Shown piece after piece: positions 11,701-20,700 of a stretch of DNA of 49,939 nucleotides. The position numbers were made by a program, and so were the translations under genes. The first letter of the stretch is position 1. Each line of letters starts with the position of its first letter. Where the stretch lies: contig CAUYUJ010013792.1 of NCBI GenBank assembly GCA_963575745.1, forward strand, positions 285,158 to 335,096. Reading direction: 5' to 3'. The notes under the pieces were generated by a model. The model did not search any database, was not told the DNA's origin, and saw only the letters and a program-made list of their open reading frames with translations. Source of the stretch: Prorocentrum cordatum. Taxonomy: Eukaryota > Sar > Dinophyceae > Prorocentrales > Prorocentraceae.

Positions 11701-14700
11701 CCTTCGGTGGAGCACCCCATGGGGTCACGAAATGTGCGAGGGGTGTTCCGAAATGGGGGTGGAACCGCATGCGAAAACAGCCGCTGGAGCCTTCGGTGGA
11801 GCTCCTTAGGGGCAACGAAACGTGTGAAGGGTGCGCCGAAATGGGGGTGGAACCGCATGCGAACGCAGCCACTGAGGCCTTCGGTGGAGCTCCCCGTGGG
11901 GCCACGGAACATGTGATGGGTGTGCCGAAATGGGGTCGGAACCGCACGCGAACGCAGCCACTGGAGCCTTCGGTGGACCTCAATATGGGGCAACGAAACG
12001 TGCGAGGGGTGTGCCGAAATGGGGGTGGAACCGCATGCGAACGCAGCCACCGGAGCCTTCGGTGGACCTCAATATGGGGCAACGATACGTGTGATGGGTG
12101 TGCCGAAATGGGGGTGGAACCGCATGCGAACGCAGCCACTTGGACCTTCGAACATGAAACGTGTGAGAGGCGTGCCGAAAGGTTGACATGCAGAGAGCAG
12201 GGTCAGGGATTGGAGGAGGCAGGAGGGGGAGGAGGAGGAGGAGGAGGAGGAGGAGGAGGAGGAGGAGGAGGAGGAGGAGGAGGAGGAGGAGGAGGAGGGG
12301 GGAGGCGGAGGAGTAGGAGGGAGAGGAGGAGGGGGAGGGGGGAGGATAGGAGTGATAGGCGGCTTAGTGAGGCTATCTTACTCCTTGCTGCACATCTTCT
12401 GTGCTTCTTCTTCTTCATCTTCTATCTCTCTCTTCGTCTTCTTCTCTTCTCTAGCCGCGTGCTAGCAGCTCAACCACACCTAAGTCCCAACTCACCGTAT
12501 GATCAGAATGAATCCGCGCTCCCGAGCTTCCGAATGAATCATTGATGTGCCCCTGGTCTTGTCGAAGACTTGGGCGTCTTCACGTTTTCGGGCTTCCTGC
12601 AGCTCCACATGGCCCTAGAGGTTACCAAGATGGTTCCAAAAGGGCCCAAGAAAGACCCCAAATTGCCAAGACCGGTTCCAAACACCACATGACAGCCCCA
12701 CGCTGGCCCAAAAGGGCCTCTGGGGGGACCAAGGCATTCCAAGGAGGCCCCAAAACTGTTCGAATCGGATCGGGCCCGCCGAATCGACGTCGAATTGGAT
12801 CGATCGGATCGAACTTGACCCTGAGTACCGCTCTCCCCGTGCTGCTTCACCGCTCAACGTGCTCCTCCTCGCCATCCTACCCCTCTCCCCCTCCTGCTCC
12901 TCATCCTCCTGCTCCATTTGCCCTTCGAGCGGCCGCGAAAAGTCCTTCCGTCAATTGAAGTATGCCCCCTCGCCTCGAATGCTTTCACACCCTTACTATA
13001 CTCCGTCTCGCTTCCCTTCCCCCTTCCACTCGACCTGTCACGCCACTGCCGAGATGTCATCAACATGTTGCCGATACTCGCTCCAAAAGATCCCTTCTCT
13101 GGAACGCCGGGCGGGATGGGGACCAGCAAAACTCCAGCCAGCAGCAGCGTCCACCGAACACCTATGTTGTCGATGACGAAGCCCTGCCGCTGCCGCGGTC
13201 AGAAAAGCGGAGGAGACGGAGGAAAAGTTTTTGTTTGACGGGCGCAAGGGCGGCAACGCAAACCTCCAGTGCCTTTGTTGATAGCTCTCCATGCTTCAGT
13301 CCGAACGAACAAACTCCGCGCGGCAATGCCTGCATGTGTGAACTGTCGGCCTCGTTCCAAGCTGGGGAGGCCATGAGATCTAAGGAGATAGTAACGGGAC
13401 AGGGGAAGCCGAAAAGGCCAACATGTCGTCCGTATGTCCTTTCTCGGTTCGCTCGCGAGTCGATCATTCCGATATTGCTGTGCCATCAGGAGAATCATCC
13501 AGAGAACGAGGAGAAGGTGGAGGAGGAGGAGAGAAGGATAACCAGGAGGAGAAGGAGGAGGATGAGGACGATGAACAGTACATGGAGAAGGAGGAGGACG
13601 AGAAGGAGGCTCGAAGAGGAGCATGACGAGGAGAAGTAGCACGCTCGATCAGGAACATATCCGGGGGCAGGCGGCTCGAGCAGGAGGGGATGGACAAGAT
13701 GAAGAGGAGGAGGAGGAGGAGGAGGAGGAGGAGGAGGAGGAGAAAGACCAAACGGACCAGGAGGAAAAGGGTCGATGAGGAGGGAGAGCAGGTAGAGAAG
13801 GCCGAACCCGACAAAACACTAAAAACGGAAAAGACAAAGACAAGAACAAAGAAAGAAATGCTATAAGAAGAACAAAAAATAAGAACGAAACAAGAAAAAA
13901 CTAACCACAAAGCGTAAAAGCAACCAAAGAAAAGTTAGAAAAAAACAAAAACGGGAGAACGATAAAAAAAATCAACGAACCTCATGCAACGTTCTACTCT
14001 GATACTCCCTCCTCCTCCTCCTCGTCCTCCTCCTCCTCCACCTCCTCCACCTCTCATCACTCTACCCCCCCCCCCATCACCTCCTCCTCCTCCTCCTCCT
14101 ACCTCCTCCTCCACCTCCTCCTCCTCCCTCCTCCCTCCTCAACCTCATCCACATCCCATACCTCTACCTCATCCTCACCTCAACCTCGATCCTCATAGAC
14201 ATCATCAACATCATCATCAACATCACAACAACATCATCATCATCATCACATCCATCATCATCATCCTACACCTCCTCATTCCTCCCGGTGCTACCAGCCC
14301 GGAAGTCGGTTCCTGAGAATGTGCAAGAATTTGAAGGAGGATGTTGCTCCTTTCATGCTGGACGTCCCGTCGTTTCGTCCTCATCCTCCCCCAATCCTCC
14401 TCCTCCTCCCCCTCCTCTCTCCTCCTCCTCCTCCTCCTCCTCCTCCTTCTCCTCCTCATCCATCTCCTCCTCCTCCTCCTCCCTCCAACTCCTCATCCTC
14501 CTCCTCCTCCTCATCCTCCTTCCTCCTGCTGCTCATCCCTCCTCCGCCGCCGCCACCCCAAACCCAGACATGCCGGGAACAAGTGAGACGGCATGTCTCT
14601 CGCCCTTTTTGGCCTCGGGAGGCCGAGTGCGGGCCTCAGGGCCTTCAGAGCTGCTCGGGACCAGGAGCAGCCCGCGGGGAAGGGGTCGAGGGGAACTCAT

Positions 14701-17700
14701 AGGGGGGCCACGCCTCGAACGAGTCGAGCCGTTAGATAGGGGGGGGATGCTGAAGAGATCCACCTCCTCCGCCGCCCGGGGGCGGCCAAGAGGGGGGCGT
14801 CCAAGAGGGGGCGGTTCGCAAATCATGGCCCGAGGCATGTGCGCAGATCAGCGGGGGAGCGGGGGACTAGAGAACATTGAGCATATTGACAGTAAGAAGA
14901 GGGGCCATGAACTCTGGGGATCTATCATGGTCACCATCCCCCCCCCTCTGGGACGCCCCCGATCCGCTGTCGTCGTAATCGTCGCCCTCGTCCTCCCTTC
15001 GCATTACTGGCTGAAGGGGCAACGAAGCCCATTCAAGCCGGGTCGAGCCCAGGATTGAGCCGGATTGAGCGGGGTCGACCGGTGTGCGACCACGGGCATG
15101 CCAGCGCCGATGCTGAGCTGCGCCTCCCAGGAGAGTTGCACCCGAAGGCCCTCGGGACAGAGGCGGCGGCGGCGGCGGCTGACTACCTACCAGATCACCC
15201 CAACCCAACCCGAAGACCCGAATTTCGGGTTGGGGGGGGGGTAAGGGTTCCACATGTGTCTTTTCGATGTCTCCCGACCCCCCCCCCACTGGAAATCGAG
15301 GGTAAATCTGAGCCTTCGGGTTGGGCTGGGGTGGTTTGGTGGGTGGTGAGCGGCGGCGCCATGAAGAGCCCCAGGATGGAGACGGTGGTGCCGTAGCAGC
15401 CGTAGAGCCACCCGGCGGTCCTGGGCTCCCGCGTCGGCCGGCAGCGGGGGAAGGGGGGGGGGGGAAGGGCGGTCGCCTCGGCCCTGCAGGCGTCCATCCA
15501 CGCGCCGAAGCCGCGGATGACGAGAGGGGGAAAGGGGGGAGGGGAGGAGGGGGGGAGGGAGGGGGGGGTGGGAGGTGGAGAGAGGGGGGGGAGAAGGGGT
15601 CGGGAACGAGGGAATGATGGCATGAATACTGATTACGATGATGATACTATGAACAGTATTGATCAAGGTATACACCTTACAGAGTTATCGGAGATGGAAA
15701 CTAATGATATACATATATATACATATAAACATATAGAATAATATAAATATAGAAAGTACCCCCGAAAATAGACCCACCTTCCCGCAGCCACTCCCCCTTG
15801 CAAGATACAATGCAGTTTGCCGCGCGCAGCTACGACTCCTCATGAAACGTGCCCCTGGCACATGGCCAGGTCCATTCAATGTGTATCATTATCCTCTTCG
15901 CGATCCCGCCAGCAAGCCAGCCAATCATGCGGTCGAACCTGTCAGCCAGACAGACATCTCGCCCGCAGACCTGCCAATCACAACTAACCAACCAGGAGGC
16001 CAACCCACGTATACTGTCAACCAGACAAACCACCCAGCCCACCATGCCCTTGGGACAATCCATTCAGTGGCCAACAGCAGGGGGCAAGGCGAGGCCCCTC
16101 GGATTATGTTGCATGGCTGTGGGCATTCGGCCGGGCGGCTACGTGCCCAGCTTCCGACAAAAGCAAGGCGGACCAGAAGAGAACAAGTGGCCTCGAAGCA
16201 CGCCGCCCTGGAGCTGGATGCGCCGTGAACACCAGCGGCGGGGGAAACACAGAAGCCACCACCTCGCCCTACTCCCAGGCATGCTCATCGTGTTGGTCCG
16301 CCTCGTCCTCCTGGTCGTCCTCCTCCTCTAAGTCGTCCCCTCCCTCCAACCTCTTCCTCCACCTGCCCCGTCTCAGCCCCCTCGCCATCCCCCCAAGGCA
16401 GGGTTGCGTTTCCCTGACTTAAGCTTGGTATGGATGTATCGTCGGTGAGACTCAGCAAAAACGTAGGCGGCGAAACCTAAGCAACAAGTGTCAGAAATCC
16501 ACGTGCGACAACAGACACCGCACAGCGAGACGACGGCAACAGAGAAATTAAAACAGAGGAACGGCCCGTATGGCACAGAGGTTCGGCTCAAACATCCTCC
16601 TAGCTCTCCTCCTCCTCATCCCCCCCACTCGGTCTCCTCCTCCTCCTCTCCGGCCACCTCCTCATCCACCTCCTCTGCTTCTTCTTATTATTATTATGTT
16701 TCTTCCTCCTCCTCCTCCTCCTCCTCCTCCTCATCATCATCAGCATACGCGTGGCACTGCCCACCGACCGTCGGGGGGCACGTCCTGTCGGACATCCCAA
16801 ACTCGCTGCTCAGGAGGGAGACGAGGACCACCGCGAAGAGGAAGTACGCGGTGGCCTTTGCAAGGCAGTAAAGAGACAAGTATCCTAGAAATACGTACGT
16901 AGCATCATCTGCGACTGTTGAATATGTGTAAATGTTGTAAGGGGATTCCGAATGTCCTAAGGTTCATGTTTGTCGATGGGAAGTTTCCCGTGGGTTTCTG
17001 GATATTTTCAGCATCTCCTCTGGGGATTTTGGAGGGCTCTTGAGGTGAAGGATGGACGAGGGGGGGGGGAGAGGAAGGGATGGAAAGGGGAGGGGAGGAG
17101 AAATGGAGGCGAAGGAGGAGGGCGGGAGGGGGGGAGGGAGGAAGAGGGGTTGGAAGATAGGGGGGAGATGGGGAGGGGAGGGAGGGAGGGAAGGAGAGGG
17201 AGGGGGATGGGGGGGAGAAGAGGGGCGTGAGAAGGCGGGGAGAAGATGGGAGGGGGAGCGAAGGGGAGGATAGGGGATGAGGGAAGTGCGCGGCAGGGAG
17301 GAAACGAAGAGGCAAGTGGGGGAAAGGACAGATGCAAGGAGGTGCGAGCCAGGTCGGACGAAAGAGGGAGGGTAGCGAATCAGCCCACTTACTGGATTCT
17401 AGCAGCGCCGCCCCCCAGCGACGAAGGCACCGATGCATCGAAGAAACCGCCCGGAGGCGGTGCATGCAGCAGATGCCGACGCCCCTCTCCGTGCGGATCC
17501 TTCGCATCGTCTGGTCCGAGAGTAGGGATGCACGGCAGGGAGACAACATATCCCACCAAGGACGGAGCAAACGACTCGAAGCCAGAGCATATTGTTTGAA
17601 GTCGGGGATCTGCTGGCCCGGGTCAATCCGGACCCAGGCCAGTCGGGCTCTGCAAGACCCTGCAAAATCCTACACCCGAGCCCGGGTCAGTGCAGCCCTG

Positions 17701-20700
17701 GCTCTGCAGAGTCCCGCAAGATCCGGCGCCCCGAATGCCTCCCGCCTGCGTCGGCGGTGGACAAGCCTCCCTTGAGTCAACCTCCCCTTAGTGAAGACGG
17801 CCTGGGGCCGAAACCGACGGACCTGGACCCGCAAAAATGGTGGCCGCGACGCCCTCTCGCGAACCGAAAACGGCCAATCCCTTGATCGACGTGCCAGGGC
17901 AGGAGGTCCATCGGCCTCCGATTGCGCCGACCCCGCCCCTGGCGCCCCGACGCTGGACCGCGCGATGGGCTCCCGCAGCCCGTAGAGGCCTCCTAGAGGG
18001 GGTCCGAGCAGATGGGGTCGGAGGATCGCGCCGCATCGCCGATGCATCGGCGATGCATCGGCGATGCATCGCCGATGCGCTGGCGGCGTCGGCGATGCAT
18101 CGGCGACGTCGGCGTGGAGAAAATCGGGCCCCACGTCGAGCCGCATCGCCGGTGCATCGCCGGTGCATCGCCGATGCGGCGCGATCCTCCGACCCCATCT
18201 GCTCCGACCCCGTCTGGGAGGCCCAGAGCCCGAGGGGTCCTCGCAGATCGCTCGCCATGGCGCGGGCCTCCCGCGCGACGCCGCCGGCCCGCGAGCCGTC
18301 GGCCTCTCCCCGCGCCGAGCTCGGGGCGCCCCGCCTCCGCCGGGAGCTCGGCCCGGGGCGCCCCGCCGCGGCCAGGAGCCTCGGCCCCGGTGCCGGGGGG
18401 CCCACGAGGGTGGTGGATGCCACGACGATGGACACCCTAACCGGGGAAGCAAAAAATGACAGGAACATAAAAACTCGGAGGTCCGCGCGGATTTCTCGGA
18501 TCGGCGCTGGGGCCCCCCGGCGGCGCCTCTGGCGCCGCCCCTGGCGCGCTCCGCGCGCCAGGGAGGGGGATTCCAGCGCCGACCCGAGAAATCCGCGAGG
18601 TCCTCCGAGGTTTTATGTTTATGTCATTGTGTGTTCCCCTACTAACAGTCCGATCATTGAATTTGGAATGTGTGTTAAAATGTCGGACAAATGTTCTAAA
18701 CATGCTTGGAACATGCTCTTACATGCTTAAAGCATGTTTGACACATGTTTTAGACATCTGGAAGTCATTGGGCAACATGCTTCCTCTCCACTGATCGTCC
18801 TCCGCAACACGAGGGGCGTCACGCGCCCACCCGCGTGCATAAACACGGCCCCCCTCCCCCATCCGCGAGACTGGCCGCACGCTGCGAAGGCTCGCGCAAG
18901 GCGTGCTCTCGAAGCCAACGTGGATCCTTGTAAGCGTGTGCCTCCCTCTCTCTCTCTCTCCGGAAGTGCCCCCGGCCCCTCTGCTGGAGGCGGGCACGAG
19001 GGGGCGGCCCATACACACAGGAGGGCGGGCGGGCCCCGCGGAAGGCGGGGCGCTCGCTCGAGGCCCAGAGGCTTCTGAGCAGGCTGCCCAGAAGCTGGGA
19101 CTGGGAAATGGGCATGGGAAGGGTCCATTCGCGAAAGACAAGAAAGCATTGAGGCGGGATGCGACCTCCCGCCTTCTCTCAGAAGGCCGCCCCCCTCGGC
19201 CCCCCCCCCCGTGCGCGCCGCCAAGAATGCCGGAGCCGATGCTTTGAGGTTCTGCCAAAACCATTCGGGGGTGGGGTAGGGTTGTGGATGCCATGACAAT
19301 GGACACTCTAGCAATCCGATCATTGAGTTAAACATGTGTTTAACATGTGTGAAACATGTTGTAAACATGTTTCAAGCATGTTTTTAAATGATGAAAACAT
19401 GTTTGAAACATGTTTGAGGCACCTGGAAATTATTTGGCAGCATGCTTCCTCTCCATTAGTCGGCTTCCGCAAGGGTAGGGGGCATGGGCAGTCCCACGAC
19501 GGGGGCTGCCTCCACCGGGGGCAGATGCTGGTGCTGGGGGTCATCTCTCAGCCACCTGGGAAGGCCAAACATCACCACCATCGCCAAGGTCGGGAGTATC
19601 TGCCCTCTGTGGAAGCACACCGCGGATATTGGTGTTGGTGCCAGTCTATAGGCTTAGAAAGTCCAGAGTTCGCTATACAGTCGGACTCCATTGGACAGGA
19701 CACGCGAGCGGGCAAAAGACCCTTCCGAGGGCCACTTTGCCTTAGGAATGCAAGAGGCACGGGTCGCGAGACACAAGACACAAAAGCACCCTTGATTGGG
19801 CAAGGTCGACCTACTAATCCGGGCCGACTATAGGGACCTGCCGGAACCCCTCCGGGAAGGGTTCGGGGATGCTTTTCGCAGGGTTTCGGGAGGGTTTGGG
19901 GACCTGTTCCGTCGTGTTGGGGGGGGAACCACCAATCCCTAGCGAACCCCGGGTGTTCTAACTCTCGAGGCCTCCGAGCTCATCAAGTTTCGGAGGTCCG
20001 CGCGGATTTCTTGGCTCGGCGCTGTACCCCCCCGTCCGTGGCGCGCGGAGCGGGCCAGGGGGCGGCGCGGGAGGCGCCGCCAGGGGGTGCTCCCGCGCCG
20101 GCCCGGGAGAGCCGCGCGCGGAGCGAGGCAAGCAGTTTACGTTCGTGTGCAGCGGGAGCTCGACCACAGTCGGCGGCGAGACCCGGGGGGACCGAGAAGG
20201 GGAAGGCCTCGTCAGAGGGCTCGGAGGTCCCCCCTGCCTTCCGAGAGCTTCTCTAATCCGCCGAGGACACGGGACCACTTCTGAGAAGGCGCGAGGGCTC
20301 ACGAGAAGTCCCGCGGCCTTCTGAGAGGGCCTTCCCCTTCTCATTTACCCTCCGCGCACGCCGCCGACACAAGAAACCTCCACATGAAACCCAACCCTGG
20401 CACCCCAGGGCGGCCATTGATTTTCTTGTGGGAACGGCACGCTCTCCATAGCAAAACCATCAAAACCTATGAAATCCAGGGCACACTGGAGGCAAGCAGG
20501 GCGTATCTTAGTATGGGTTTCCACTGCGATTCGTTGCTCCTGGAAGACAGCCCCGCCGCCATCCACCTCGCAGAGGTCGCCAAACGCTGCCCTGGCACGC
20601 CGCCCCGTGCTCGGGCGGCATGCCAGGGCAGCGGACAGTAGATAACCTCCTGCTCGGGCCTCGAAGAAGCATTGGGACCAATTGGCCATTGTGTTTGCTG

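Noticed and set aside
10910-12545. Open frames of 310-412 codons on both strands
   Set aside because: Explained fully by the 88-bp satellite; opposite-strand and multi-frame openness argues against coding.
15480-15530. Minus-strand RGFGAWMDACRAEA frame as another transporter exon
   Set aside because: It lies between two exons (16785 and 15420) that already join in phase with the expected sequence, and lacks an AG acceptor.
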